From positions 1,550,001-1,614,000 of the forward strand of contig NZ_CP113939.1 of NCBI RefSeq assembly GCF_029392315.1: a stretch of 64,000 nt of DNA, read 5' to 3'. This document shows positions 1 through 8,538 of the stretch, one piece after another. Each line of letters opens with the position of its first letter. Position 1 is the first letter of the stretch. Source of the DNA: Bifidobacterium sp. ESL0690. GTDB taxonomy: Bacteria; Actinomycetota; Actinomycetes; Actinomycetales; Bifidobacteriaceae. The position numbers were made by a program, and so were the translations under genes. Below the pieces are notes generated by a model that made no database searches, was not told the origin of the DNA, and was given only the letters and a program-made list of their open reading frames with translations.

Positions 1-230
1 GAATTCAGTGCTTGCGCCACCACGTTGGGATGGTAGTTGAGCACTTCCACAGCTCGGCCGATGGAATTTTTCTTTTCATCGCTCAGATGCGGATTGGAAT
101 TCAGATACCGCGATACGGAAGCCACAGAGACATTCGCAAGGCGGGCGACATCACGTATTGATGGCGGACGTTTCCTCTTTTGTACCAATTGAACCGATAC
201 CTCTTCATATTCGCTATTGTTTCCGACCAT
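1..230 (-). CDS. LacI-family transcriptional regulator, N-terminal part (runs off the window)
   Basis: Translating the minus strand from the ATG at 230 gives about 76 residues before the window edge. After a short basic leader comes a LacI helix-turn-helix (PSIRDVARLANVSVASVSRYL, roughly residues 27-47) and the start of the hinge region (NYHPNVVAQALN). Only the DNA-binding head is visible. It is the last gene of the leftward alpha-galactoside operon, so it is inferred to be the local sugar-responsive repressor acting at the paired sites near 5.83-5.96 kb. A weak TTGGA precedes the ATG. The effector cannot be told because the ligand-binding domain is outside the window. Confidence 0.88.
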   Translation of the reverse strand, partial: MVGNNSEYEEVSVQLVQKRKRPPSIRDVARLANVSVASVSRYLNSNPHLSDEKKNSIGRAVEVLNYHPNVVAQALN

Positions 231-253
231 GATTCCAAGCCGAAAATTGAAAA

Positions 254-265
254 GCAAACCTTTGC
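254..265. promoter_or_regulatory. Candidate dyad upstream of the lacI-type gene
   Basis: GCAAACCTTTGC is a dyad with 5-bp arms (GCAAA/TTTGC), located 24-35 bp upstream of the regulator's ATG. A second inverted pair, AAAGCAAA (251-258) and TTTGCTTT (281-288), overlaps it. It could be an autoregulatory operator or a simple hairpin between the permease stop and the regulator. It does not match the sites upstream of the alpha-galactosidase, which weakens the operator reading. Confidence 0.22.
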
Positions 266-328
266 CAACTACTGAAAAACTTTGCTTTCCATGATATTGG
301 AGGCTCTGTATTTTATTGGCTTATTCCG

Positions 329-1213
329 TTATTTCACCGCGCCTCCTGTGATGCCGGAGATGATCTTCTTCTGCGCGAAGGCGAAGATAATCAGCAGCGG
401 CAGGCTCATCAGGATGATGTAGGCGAAGATCAGATGCCAGTTGTTGAGGTAGAGACCCGCGTTGGCCACGTTGTAGAGGTTCAACGGCAACGTATCCATC
501 TTTCCGGAAAGGATGAACAGCGCGTAGAAGACATCATTCCAGATATAGAGGATCAGCAGAATCGTTGCGGACGCCATGGTCGGCCCGAGCAACGGCAGGA
601 CGATCTTGAAGAAGATACGTATCGGGGAAGCTCCGTCGATGCGTGCCGATTCCTCGAGGGACGGCGGAATGGTGCGGATGAACCCGGTGACAAAGAAAAT
701 CACGGTGGACAGATAGATGCCCACATAGACGCAGATCATGCCAACCGCGGTACCGGAAAGGCCGATCATCTTCAGCAGCATCATCACCGTCACCACTGCG
801 GGCGGCAGAATCAGGCCGGAGATGCACAGCGAATAGACCACCGACATCGCACGTGTCGTACGACGAGCCAGGATCCAGGAAGCCATCGAGCCCAGGACCA
901 GAGCAATCAGCACCGACGGCACGGTGACGATAATGCTTCCGAAGAAAGCGGGAATCATCTTGCCGTCACGGATAACCGTTCCGAAATTCTCGAAAAGATG
1001 CCACTTGGTGGGTAGGGAAAGCGAAAGCTGCAACGCCTCCTTCTGATCCTTGCCGGCCGTGACGACCAACAGATAGAACGGCAGACCAAGCGCCACTATG
1101 ACCAGCAATACCAATATCACCACATGCGAGACCTTGCGCCACATAGGCTTCCTGGCATGATAACGACTTGCGTCATCCGCCGTTGGTTTCGCGTCAAAAC
1201 TTGCCATACTCAT
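329..1213 (-). CDS. Carbohydrate ABC transporter permease, MalG type
   Basis: 294-residue inner-membrane subunit of a CUT1-family sugar importer. About six hydrophobic segments follow a 30-residue cytoplasmic N-terminus. The EAA loop that docks the ATPase is visible as EESARIDGASPIRIFFKIVLP (last third). The start ATG overlaps the stop of the upstream permease (ATGA, 1210-1213), so the two are translationally coupled. No ATPase gene lies in the operon, as is common in bifidobacteria, where a shared MsiK-like ATPase energises several importers (inference). Context with a GH36 alpha-galactosidase points to raffinose-type oligosaccharides. Confidence 0.93.
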   Translation of the reverse strand: MSMASFDAKPTADDASRYHARKPMWRKVSHVVILVLLVIVALGLPFYLLVVTAGKDQKEALQLSLSLPTKWHLFENFGTVIRDGKMIPAFFGSIIVTVPSVLIALVLGSMASWILARRTTRAMSVVYSLCISGLILPPAVVTVMMLLKMIGLSGTAVGMICVYVGIYLSTVIFFVTGFIRTIPPSLEESARIDGASPIRIFFKIVLPLLGPTMASATILLILYIWNDVFYALFILSGKMDTLPLNLYNVANAGLYLNNWHLIFAYIILMSLPLLIIFAFAQKKIISGITGGAVK

Positions 1214-2154
1214 AGAATCTTTGCCTCCCTATGACGCAGATACCAAATCAATGGAATCGCGATGATCATGACCATGATGAACAACACGAGGCTCATGGTC
1301 GTCGACTGAGAATACAGGCCCTGGCCGAATGTGCGCCAGACGAACAGGTTCAGAATCTCGGTGGAACCGCCGGGGCCGCCGGCCGTAGTGGCCTGCACCG
1401 TATCGAACCCGTTCATCGAACCGAGCAGGGACGTGGCGACGTTGAACGTCACCGCAGGGGCGAGCAGCGGGAACTTGATCTTCCAGAAGATCTGCCATCC
1501 GCTTGCGCCGTCGATCTGCGCCGCTTCGAGCACATCCTGGTCGATGGTCTTGAGACCGGACAGATAAATGAGCATGGCCAATCCGGCCCATTTCCAACCC
1601 TGGATCGCAGAAACCACGACGATAGACCAGGTCGTGCTTCCCAGCCACGAAACCTTGACCGCATGGCCCACAAAAACGGCGAGGACCTGGTCAAGAGCAC
1701 CGCCGTTCTTCAATATGGCCTGCCACACATAGCCCACAGCGAGCGCGGACATGAGCACGGGGATGAAGAACAGCACGCGGGCGACGCGATTCAAAGTCGT
1801 GTCCTCTTCCAAAAACACTGCGAGAATCAGACCGAAGAAATTCTGGAAGAACGCCTCGCAGACCGCGAACACCAGAGTGATGCCGAGATCCTTGACAAGG
1901 ATGCCGTTCTTGAACAAGGCATTGAAATTATCAAATCCGTTGAAGTTAATGGTCTGCTTGAACGCCGACCAATCAGTGAACGCATAGATGAAATTCAGAA
2001 CCGTGGGGACAAAGAAGAAAATGAACAGCACGATGGCCGCAGGCACCAGAAAGCGAAGCGGATAATTCTGCTTCATCAGCGCCTTACGGTTCGCGTCACC
2101 TTCCTGTCTCTGCTCGGCCAACCGCTGTTGCGGCGAAATAGTTGCATTTGACAT
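1210..2154 (-). CDS. Carbohydrate ABC transporter permease, MalF type
   Basis: 314-residue permease partner. A hydrophilic N-terminus of about 30 residues is followed by six hydrophobic segments and the EAA motif LEAAQIDGASGWQIFWKIKFP in the C-terminal half. It lies between the binding-protein gene (85 bp upstream, with a strong hairpin in the gap) and the second permease (4-bp overlap). It should form the heterodimeric transmembrane channel with the 329-1213 product. The family assignment is clear; the alpha-galactoside substrate is inferred from the operon. Confidence 0.93.
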   Translation of the reverse strand: MSNATISPQQRLAEQRQEGDANRKALMKQNYPLRFLVPAAIVLFIFFFVPTVLNFIYAFTDWSAFKQTINFNGFDNFNALFKNGILVKDLGITLVFAVCEAFFQNFFGLILAVFLEEDTTLNRVARVLFFIPVLMSALAVGYVWQAILKNGGALDQVLAVFVGHAVKVSWLGSTTWSIVVVSAIQGWKWAGLAMLIYLSGLKTIDQDVLEAAQIDGASGWQIFWKIKFPLLAPAVTFNVATSLLGSMNGFDTVQATTAGGPGGSTEILNLFVWRTFGQGLYSQSTTMSLVLFIMVMIIAIPLIWYLRHREAKIL

Positions 2155-2189
2155 TACCTACCAACTCTCTTATTGCAACCGTTGATAAT

Positions 2190-2228
2190 TTTAAAATCGG
2201 TGCCCCGCAATTTTCGCGAGGCACCGAT
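2190..2228 (-). terminator. Intra-operon hairpin between binding protein and permease genes
   Basis: On the minus strand ATCGGTGCC...GGCACCGAT forms a stem of about 13 bp with a 7-nt loop (2196-2228), followed by TTTTAA. It sits after the binding-protein stop (2239) and before the first permease (2154). Such hairpins usually cause partial termination or protect the upstream mRNA, giving more binding protein than permease. The short U-tract suggests a leaky terminator. Confidence 0.7.
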
Positions 2229-2238
2229 GAGGAAGAAA

Positions 2239-3591
2239 TCAGAAGCCCTTGGCTCCCTGAGCCTTGGCAACCTGGTCGAACTGGTCCTGGGTGGTCTGAG
2301 CCACCTGCTTGGGCGTCATCGTGCCATTGACCATATTGGCGAGGTTGATGTAAAGATCAGGATTGGCGATGGCCTCAGACTGCATGGAACCGGCGCCTGT
2401 GGCGATGGAGTTCGAGGCATCGAGCATGGCCTGCGGCACATCCGCCGGCGACTTGACGGTCTTCAAAGCGGAGACGATGTTCTGATCGCCCACGAACTTC
2501 GTATATTCCTTGTCGCTCATCCAGAAGTTGAGGAACTGACGTGCAGCCGCCTCACGCTTGGCATCACCGGTCTTGAAGGCCACGATGCCGTTGGAACCAT
2601 CGGGAATGATGCTGGAGATATTGCCCTTTGAAGAAATGCCGAAGTAACCGATCTTCGAATCCAGGGCCTGCTTGTCCTTGCCAGCAAGAGCCGCAATGGC
2701 CAGGAACTGGCTGTTGTTGCCGAAGATCATCGAGGTCTTGCCCTGCCAGAGCGCGGCTTCCTGCTCGGTGTCCTTGGCGGAACCAGCATCGGAGTTGTAA
2801 AGGCCCTTGTCGAACAGCGACTTGTAGTTGGTGATGGCCTTCATATATGTCGGATCAGTGAACTTCTCCAGATGCTTGCTGATTCGCTGATAGAGACCAC
2901 CCTTGGATGCCTCGGCCAGCTGAGCCTGAACGGCCCACTGGGTGCCCCACTGCGAGCCTCCCATTTCGAAAAGCGGGGATTCGACGCCGGGTACGTTGGC
3001 GTCCTTGATCTTTTGGGCGGTCGTGACGAACTCATCCCAGTTCTTGGGCGTCGATTCGATGCCGGCCTTCTTGAAAACGTCCTTATTGTAATACACACCG
3101 AATACAGACGGAGCGGAAATCATCACGCCGTAACGATGACCCTTATAACTGCCGCCGGACTCGGCGATACCCTTCTTGTAGTTCTTGACGAACGGACTGT
3201 TGTCGAGCTTCTGCAGCTTGTTCTGGGAAACGAAACCAGCGAGCATCGAGGCGGTGGGCTGCCAGAACGCGACATCCGGCACATCACCTGTCGTGACCTT
3301 GGTCTGTGCGTTGTTCTCATAGACATCGGGAACCGTGACTTGGTTGATCTTGGCGCCGGTCTGCTTTTCGAAGTCCTTGATGACCTGGGCAGGAACGCTC
3401 TTGACTTCCGCGCCGCCCCACATCGTCAGTTTCACTCCGTCAAGACGACCGGTGGGATTCGGCCAATAATCCTTGGCGGAGGTATCGGTACTGTCCGAGG
3501 AAGCGGCAGGATTGCCACAGGCCCCGAAGAGACCGAGAGACACAGCGGCAGCTGCCGTTAAGGCAATTACCTTCTTCATCTTTTTGTTCAT
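2239..3591 (-). CDS. Sugar ABC transporter substrate-binding lipoprotein
   Basis: 450 residues from ATG 3591, chosen because AAAGGA lies just upstream and the protein then begins with a lipoprotein signal: MNKKMKK, a hydrophobic core, and the lipobox LFGAC with the acylated Cys at residue 25. The rest is a family 1 solute-binding protein (DGVKLTMWGGAEVKS near the start; IPDGSNGIVAFKTGD in the C-terminal lobe). It would sit on the outer face of the membrane and deliver oligosaccharides to the two permeases. The open frame extends 71 codons further upstream, but that part overlaps the end of the alpha-galactosidase and has no membrane signal. Confidence 0.94.
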   Translation of the reverse strand: MNKKMKKVIALTAAAAVSLGLFGACGNPAASSDSTDTSAKDYWPNPTGRLDGVKLTMWGGAEVKSVPAQVIKDFEKQTGAKINQVTVPDVYENNAQTKVTTGDVPDVAFWQPTASMLAGFVSQNKLQKLDNSPFVKNYKKGIAESGGSYKGHRYGVMISAPSVFGVYYNKDVFKKAGIESTPKNWDEFVTTAQKIKDANVPGVESPLFEMGGSQWGTQWAVQAQLAEASKGGLYQRISKHLEKFTDPTYMKAITNYKSLFDKGLYNSDAGSAKDTEQEAALWQGKTSMIFGNNSQFLAIAALAGKDKQALDSKIGYFGISSKGNISSIIPDGSNGIVAFKTGDAKREAAARQFLNFWMSDKEYTKFVGDQNIVSALKTVKSPADVPQAMLDASNSIATGAGSMQSEAIANPDLYINLANMVNGTMTPKQVAQTTQDQFDQVAKAQGAKGF

Positions 3592-3658
3592 TTTATTTTC
3601 CTTTCTTTTCGAAACACTGACTCGACCATGAGAGAGTGCACTACTCGATATCGAAAAT

Positions 3659-5803
3659 TCATTTGATCTGCACGCGCAACACCCTTGCCGCGTACATATC
3701 TTTGGGCATATCAACGCCGAGAATCCCATCCTCCTTATTCCAGCTGAAATGCCAATCCTCTGAATCCAGCAATGTCGGGAAAATGATCTGGACGTCGATA
3801 TCATGGCCCTCCGCCGCAGGAAGGCTCAGCTTTGCGTTTCCGCTTGCCGACCGGCGATCCCAAAGGTCTATGAGCAAGGTCTGTCCTTGGGCCAGCCCGA
3901 GCGAAACGACATCGTCTTTCCATCCGGGAAGTCCGAGCGGCCAGAACGGCACCGAGGAAACGATCCTAGGCCGCACTTCGGTGCTGTAGACCTTCACCGC
4001 GTCTTCGACCATTGCTTTCTGGCGCTCGCTGAACTGGTTGATATAGCCGGACAGGAAGAAATGGCCAAGCATGCTGTTGGCAAGCGAGAAGACGAATTGT
4101 TCGTCATTCATCGACTTCTCCGGATACGCCCAGTTGCCGGCCTGTTCGGGAAGCATGGTCATCGGAGCCGCGGCCGCGATGGCGGGATAGAGGCGATAAT
4201 CCTGCTGATCCGAAGTCGAAATAAGCTGGAAATGCGAAGCCTGGGCGGTGTCAGCTCGCATACCGCCCGACGAACACGTCTCGATAATCAGACCAGGATG
4301 ACGAACGAAGAGACCGTGAATCCAGTCAAGATAGGTCCTGTTATGGCCCAAAAGTCCGTCACCTGGGCTGTCGGCATGGTAATCGGTGCCGGGCCCGGGC
4401 ATGATGTTGTAATCGAACTTGAAGTAACCGATACCGAAATGCTCGATAAGGTAATCGACCTTCTTGTTCATATGTTCGATAACCAGAGGGTTGCGATAGT
4501 CAAGCTGATAACGCCTTTGTTCAACACAGCGTTGCCCGTCGTGCAGGAAGAACGCCCCATCCGGCAACTGCTTGGCCACCGGGCTGTCGATGCCGACGGA
4601 CTCGGGTTCCATCCACAAGCCGGCTACCATCCCGCGCTTATGGATATGATCGGTGACCTCTTCAAGACCGTTGGGGAACCTGGTCTTCGAAGGCATCCAC
4701 TCGCCGATGCTGGGCCACCAATCACCCGTATCGTCGTACCAGCCGCAGTCAACGCAGAAGACTTCCATACCGACTTCGGCTGCGGCATCGATCAGCGGCA
4801 GCAACTTGGCCGTGGTGGGATCGCCGTTGATGGTGTTCATATAGTCGTTGAAAATCAACTTGTCAGGAGCCGTGTCAGCCGCCTTGTCGTGAATCGCACG
4901 ACGATAACAGGTAAGAGCCGCCACTGCTGCGTCGGAATTCGGCGCGAGCGCCACCGAGGCGGGAACCGTGGTGAAGGTCTCAGAACGGTCAAGACTCACG
5001 CTCCAGCCATGATCGCGCCAATCGGGACCGCTTAAAGCGAAGTACCCGTCGGTGCCATAGTCGCCCGTCTCCCAACGCCAAGCGCCGTTGTTCTCGACTT
5101 CGAAAATCCATGTGAGGCCGAGCTTATCGGAAGAGACCATGCCCATGGGCACATTCCTGCCGGTCGAGAAGGTGCCTTCGGAAATGACGCAATGAGCCCC
5201 GTTCGGGTCACGTTCGGCCATGGCATTGTTGAGATATGGGCAAACCTCGCGAATGGGCTTGACGCTCCAACGGCTTTCGGCCAGCCAATCATTGGAACTC
5301 TCATAAAGTTTCCACGAATCGAAATCACCTTGAAGCGCATTGCCTGCGGCATCCGCATCTTCCGCAACTGTCTGCGATACTCCGAAGCAACCCACGAACG
5401 AAGTCACGGCCTCAAGAACCATCGGGGTTTCAGCGGTATTGGTCACATCGGCCCATACGCGGAACATCGAGGCATGCGGCGCAAGCAGGAAATGAAGAAC
5501 CGCGGAAAAACCGAATTTCTCGTTTTCCATCATGATGTCCAGATGCTCACCTTGCGCATCGCTCGTCGCCTTGTGACCGACGTAACGCAATGATTGTCCG
5601 AGTGAAGTCTGGATAAGACGTCGATTGGCAGGCACATGGCCGACGCCACGCCCCGCAGCCAACAATTCAAGAATGGGGATTGTCTTCGGGAATACAGCGG
5701 TGCAACCTTCTGCCGAAACCTTTTCGATTGTTACAGGAAAAGAATCCGTATAGCAGAAACGTATCCGGACATTCTCATTCCCCCATTCAAATGACTGCTT
5801 CAA
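3659..5803 (-). CDS. aga: Alpha-galactosidase, glycoside hydrolase family 36
   Basis: 714 residues, the usual size of bacterial GH36 enzymes that remove terminal alpha-1,6-galactose from raffinose, stachyose or melibiose. The catalytic nucleophile is Asp464 in YFKFDYN; the acid/base is Asp518 in TCSSGGMRAD. The N-terminal beta-sandwich and the central barrel (NDYMNTINGDPTTAKLLPLI; FCVDCGWYDD) are recognisable. No signal peptide, so it is intracellular and acts on imported sugars. The start is TTG: no in-frame ATG is nearby, and AGGAAGG lies about 8 nt upstream. It is the first gene of the operon with the ABC importer and LacI regulator. Confidence 0.95.
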   Translation of the reverse strand: MKQSFEWGNENVRIRFCYTDSFPVTIEKVSAEGCTAVFPKTIPILELLAAGRGVGHVPANRRLIQTSLGQSLRYVGHKATSDAQGEHLDIMMENEKFGFSAVLHFLLAPHASMFRVWADVTNTAETPMVLEAVTSFVGCFGVSQTVAEDADAAGNALQGDFDSWKLYESSNDWLAESRWSVKPIREVCPYLNNAMAERDPNGAHCVISEGTFSTGRNVPMGMVSSDKLGLTWIFEVENNGAWRWETGDYGTDGYFALSGPDWRDHGWSVSLDRSETFTTVPASVALAPNSDAAVAALTCYRRAIHDKAADTAPDKLIFNDYMNTINGDPTTAKLLPLIDAAAEVGMEVFCVDCGWYDDTGDWWPSIGEWMPSKTRFPNGLEEVTDHIHKRGMVAGLWMEPESVGIDSPVAKQLPDGAFFLHDGQRCVEQRRYQLDYRNPLVIEHMNKKVDYLIEHFGIGYFKFDYNIMPGPGTDYHADSPGDGLLGHNRTYLDWIHGLFVRHPGLIIETCSSGGMRADTAQASHFQLISTSDQQDYRLYPAIAAAAPMTMLPEQAGNWAYPEKSMNDEQFVFSLANSMLGHFFLSGYINQFSERQKAMVEDAVKVYSTEVRPRIVSSVPFWPLGLPGWKDDVVSLGLAQGQTLLIDLWDRRSASGNAKLSLPAAEGHDIDVQIIFPTLLDSEDWHFSWNKEDGILGVDMPKDMYAARVLRVQIK

Positions 5804-5827
5804 TCTAACGCCTTCCTACTTCTTCGT

Positions 5828-5848
5828 ATTTGATTTGTAACCGATACC
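5828..5848. promoter_or_regulatory. Proximal LacI-type operator candidate
   Basis: GTAACCGATACC (5837-5848) is an imperfect dyad with the central CG typical of LacI-family operators, 34-45 bp upstream of the alpha-galactosidase start. Together with the flank (5828-5843, ATTTGATTTGTAACCG) it is repeated in inverted orientation at 5945-5960. The rest of the 5804-6226 gap holds the two divergent promoters, whose -35/-10 boxes I could not assign with confidence. Confidence 0.55.
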
Positions 5849-5939
5849 ATATCAGTGATACACACAAGAGCACCCACAATAAGGCTTATAACAAGCACTG
5901 TCGTAGTACTTTTATCATGTATGTTGATAAGAATAATAT

Positions 5940-5960
5940 GAAACCGGTTACAAATCAAAT
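5940..5960. promoter_or_regulatory. Distal LacI-type operator candidate
   Basis: GAAACCGGTTAC (5940-5951) is a dyad with one mismatch around CCGG. It continues into CGGTTACAAATCAAAT (5945-5960), the exact reverse complement of 5828-5843. Centre-to-centre distance to the proximal site is about 103 bp, close to a whole number of helical turns, so a looped repressor complex is plausible (inference). Confidence 0.55.
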
Positions 5961-6226
5961 TCCGAAAGATTTCCAGCGTGTCGCAAGTAAAATAAACGGT
6001 TCCCGGCAATCCTAAAAATGCAGCCTCGGCCACTTCCCTGATTTTTGATATTCATTGATAAAGCAATCACGATTCTGCAAAACTGTAACCTTGGTCACAA
6101 AAAGACTGTGGTCTTCATTACAAAATGCCGGATTCCATTGGAATAGGAAACAATCACGTTTCATAATGAAATTGCGGGGTTTTATTTTTGAATGAAAACG
6201 AACAAGCAGAAAACACAGAAAGAACC

Positions 6227-7117
6227 ATGGGAAAATTATCCGAATTGAAAACAACCATTTCCGAAGTCGAAGGAACCGAGGACGAAACCAAGCCGCTCTT
6301 CCCCGGGCGCGCGTTCATCTCGACCGTGCTCGACGCGCTTGACAACAAAGAGACCATGACCGGCAAGATGACCGGCCGTTACATCCAGCGCGCGACCATG
6401 GCAGGCATTCTGGTCGGCGTATTCTTCACCGCCTTCTGGGTGATCATGGGAGCAAGCTCGAAAGGCGGTCCGGGATTGCTGCTGGCAGGCAAAGTGCTGG
6501 CAGGAACGACCTTCGGCTGGGCTCTGGTGCTCATCTACTACACCAATTCGGAACTGTTGACCTCGAACATGATGGTCGTGAGCGTCGGAGCCTACCACAA
6601 GCGCATCGGCTGGATCAAATCACTGAAACTGCTTGGGCTGTGCCTGCTCGGCAATTTGCTGGGTGCGCTTATCGTGGCCATTATCCTGCGATTCTCCACC
6701 ATCATTTCGGGCGCCAGCTATGACGTCATGCTCACCGCGGCCAACACGAAACTCTCCTATCTCAACTCCGTGGGAGGTGTCGGCGACCTTTTTGTGCGTG
6801 CGATCTTCTGCAACTTCTGCATCAACATCGCCATGCTGATGGTCTATAACGGCAAGCTTTCCAACGATTTCACCAAGTGCATCATCATGGTGGTCGCGGT
6901 GCTCGTCTTCACGTTCTGCGGCTTTGAGCATTCGGTGGCGGACTCGGCCATGTTCCTCATCCTCGGTATGCACGGCGCCATCAACGCATGGAAGGCGATT
7001 CTCGTCATCGTCGTCGCCATTCTCGGCAATCTCGTGGGCGGCGGCATTCTCATCGGCCTCAACTTCGCGACGATGAACGACGAACGCGGTATCACTACCG
7101 ATACGGACAAAGAATAA
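6227..7117 (+). CDS. Formate/nitrite transporter family channel
   Basis: 296 residues from ATG 6227; an in-frame TTG at 6188 would add 13 residues but has no ribosome binding site. About six membrane segments show the family hallmarks: GVFFTAFWVIMGASS, the SELLTSN loop (cf. LFTSN), RAIFCNFCINIAM and the GFEHSVADSAMF segment. FNT pentamers carry formate, nitrite or hydrosulfide across the membrane. Bifidobacterial fermentation makes formate, and purT just downstream consumes it, so formate is the likely substrate (inference). It is transcribed away from the alpha-galactoside operon and ends in a terminator hairpin. Confidence 0.9.
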   Translation: MGKLSELKTTISEVEGTEDETKPLFPGRAFISTVLDALDNKETMTGKMTGRYIQRATMAGILVGVFFTAFWVIMGASSKGGPGLLLAGKVLAGTTFGWALVLIYYTNSELLTSNMMVVSVGAYHKRIGWIKSLKLLGLCLLGNLLGALIVAIILRFSTIISGASYDVMLTAANTKLSYLNSVGGVGDLFVRAIFCNFCINIAMLMVYNGKLSNDFTKCIIMVVAVLVFTFCGFEHSVADSAMFLILGMHGAINAWKAILVIVVAILGNLVGGGILIGLNFATMNDERGITTDTDKE

Positions 7118-7182
7118 AACCTTATAGGGAGCCACAAACGCCTTCCAAGTCCGTGAGCGAAAGCGAGGCTCACGAAACATTT

Positions 7183-7229
7183 GAAAAGGGTATTCTTACG
7201 AAAGCGGGAACGCCCTTTTCTTATTTTTA
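7183..7229 (+). terminator. Rho-independent terminator after the FNT gene
   Basis: GAAAAGGG (7183-7190) pairs with CCCTTTTC (7213-7220), followed by TTATTTTTA. A separate 7-bp hairpin (CGTGAGC/GCTCACG, about 7152-7174) lies just before it. Confidence 0.75.
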
Positions 7230-7328
7230 TCGGCAAGCCGGAAAGAGAATGCCGCCTTTTTATCTTGCTATAGACACCCGTGGGATTATGGTAGAGACAT
7301 ACTCAACACGAGCAGATAAAGGAGCGAC

Positions 7329-8354
7329 ATGCTGGACTTTACCAGTGATTACACGGAAGGCGCCCATCCCGAAATCCTGAAGCGGATGGCCGAAACCAAT
7401 ATGGAACAGCTGCCCGGCTATGGTTCCGACAAATACTGCGAATCCGCAAAAAAGAAGATTCAACAGGCTTGCGGTTGCCCGGACGCCGATGTCTGGTTCC
7501 TCGTCGGCGGCACGCAGACCAACCAGACCGTCATCGACACCATCACCCCACCATACGCGGGAGTCGTCGCCGCAACCAACGGGCATGTCAATGTCCATGA
7601 AGCCGGTGCCGTGGAATACACCGGGCACAAGGTGCTCACGCTACCCAGCCACGAAGGCAAAATCGACGCCACCGACCTTGAGCAATATTGCAAGGATTTC
7701 TATGCAGACGGCAACTACACCCACATGGTCTTCCCAGGTTGCGTCTACGTCTCGCACCCCACCGAATACGGCACGATGTATACCAAAGCCGAACTTACGG
7801 CCATCGCCGAAATCGCCCACAAATACGACATGCCGCTTTTCCTCGACGGCGCGCGCCTGGGCTACGGGTTGACTGCAGCCGGAAACGATTTGGGACTCGA
7901 AGACATTGCACGCATCGCTGACGTCTTCTATATCGGCGGCACCAAGGTCGGAGCCCTGTTCGGCGAGGCGGTCGTCTTCACCAAGAACAACACACCCAAG
8001 CATTTCCTCACCCAAATCAAGCAGCACGGCGCCTTGCTAGCCAAGGGTTGGCTGCTCGGCCTACAATTCGACACGCTCTTTACCGACGGGCTTTACACGA
8101 AGATCGCCAAGAACGCCAACGTGATGGCCGACCAGATTCGCGCCGCGCTGCAGGCCAAAGGCTACCAGCTCGTCTACGAGAACACGACCAATCAGATTTT
8201 CGTGGCCATGGATCAGCCCACCATCGACCGGCTTTCCCCGCAGGTCGCCATGGGCTTCCTAGAGAAATACGACGACACGCATACGGTGATGCGTATCTGC
8301 ACCAGTTGGGCCACCACCCAAGAGCACACCGACCAGCTCATCACGCTGCTGTAA
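7329..8354 (+). CDS. PLP-dependent low-specificity threonine aldolase / beta-eliminating lyase family
   Basis: 341 residues, normal size for the fold-type I threonine aldolase family that splits L-threonine or L-allo-threonine into glycine and acetaldehyde. N-terminal DFTSDYTEGAHPEIL is the substrate-site motif (usually DxRSDT); PLP is held by Lys206 in GGTKVGA, with FLDGARLGYG providing the Asp that contacts the pyridine ring. AAAGGAG lies 5 nt before the ATG. It stands alone between two terminator-like regions. Tyrosine-phenol-lyase-like activities share the fold, so the exact substrate is not certain. Confidence 0.88.
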   Translation: MLDFTSDYTEGAHPEILKRMAETNMEQLPGYGSDKYCESAKKKIQQACGCPDADVWFLVGGTQTNQTVIDTITPPYAGVVAATNGHVNVHEAGAVEYTGHKVLTLPSHEGKIDATDLEQYCKDFYADGNYTHMVFPGCVYVSHPTEYGTMYTKAELTAIAEIAHKYDMPLFLDGARLGYGLTAAGNDLGLEDIARIADVFYIGGTKVGALFGEAVVFTKNNTPKHFLTQIKQHGALLAKGWLLGLQFDTLFTDGLYTKIAKNANVMADQIRAALQAKGYQLVYENTTNQIFVAMDQPTIDRLSPQVAMGFLEKYDDTHTVMRICTSWATTQEHTDQLITLL

Positions 8355-8378
8355 CTGCGCACCGTAGCTTCGCTCTTA

Positions 8379-8522
8379 AACCAGTGGGAAAAGCACCATT
8401 TTGAGGCGATTTTAGTGCTTTTCACACTGGTTTCATCATAATCAGAGGCGAAAAGCACCTTTTCGGGGCGATTTTAGTGCTTTTCGCACTGGTTCTGCTA
8501 CAACTAGAGATGAAAAGCACCT
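8379..8522. repeat. Tandem palindromic repeats between convergent genes
   Basis: Unit 1 (8379-8432) is a palindrome with 18-bp arms and one mismatch (AACCAGTG.GAAAAGCAC against GTGCTTTTC.CACTGGTT). Unit 2 (8440-8494) repeats it with partly decayed outer arms and shares the run GGCGATTTTAGTGCTTTTC with unit 1. A third left half (about 8502-8522, GATGAAAAGCACC) ends the series. Unit starts are 61-62 bp apart. The elements lie between the convergent aldolase and glycosyltransferase genes, so they may act as a bidirectional terminator, but the tandem organisation is more than a terminator needs. Confidence 0.8.
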
Positions 8523-8538
8523 GAAATAACCGACAGTA

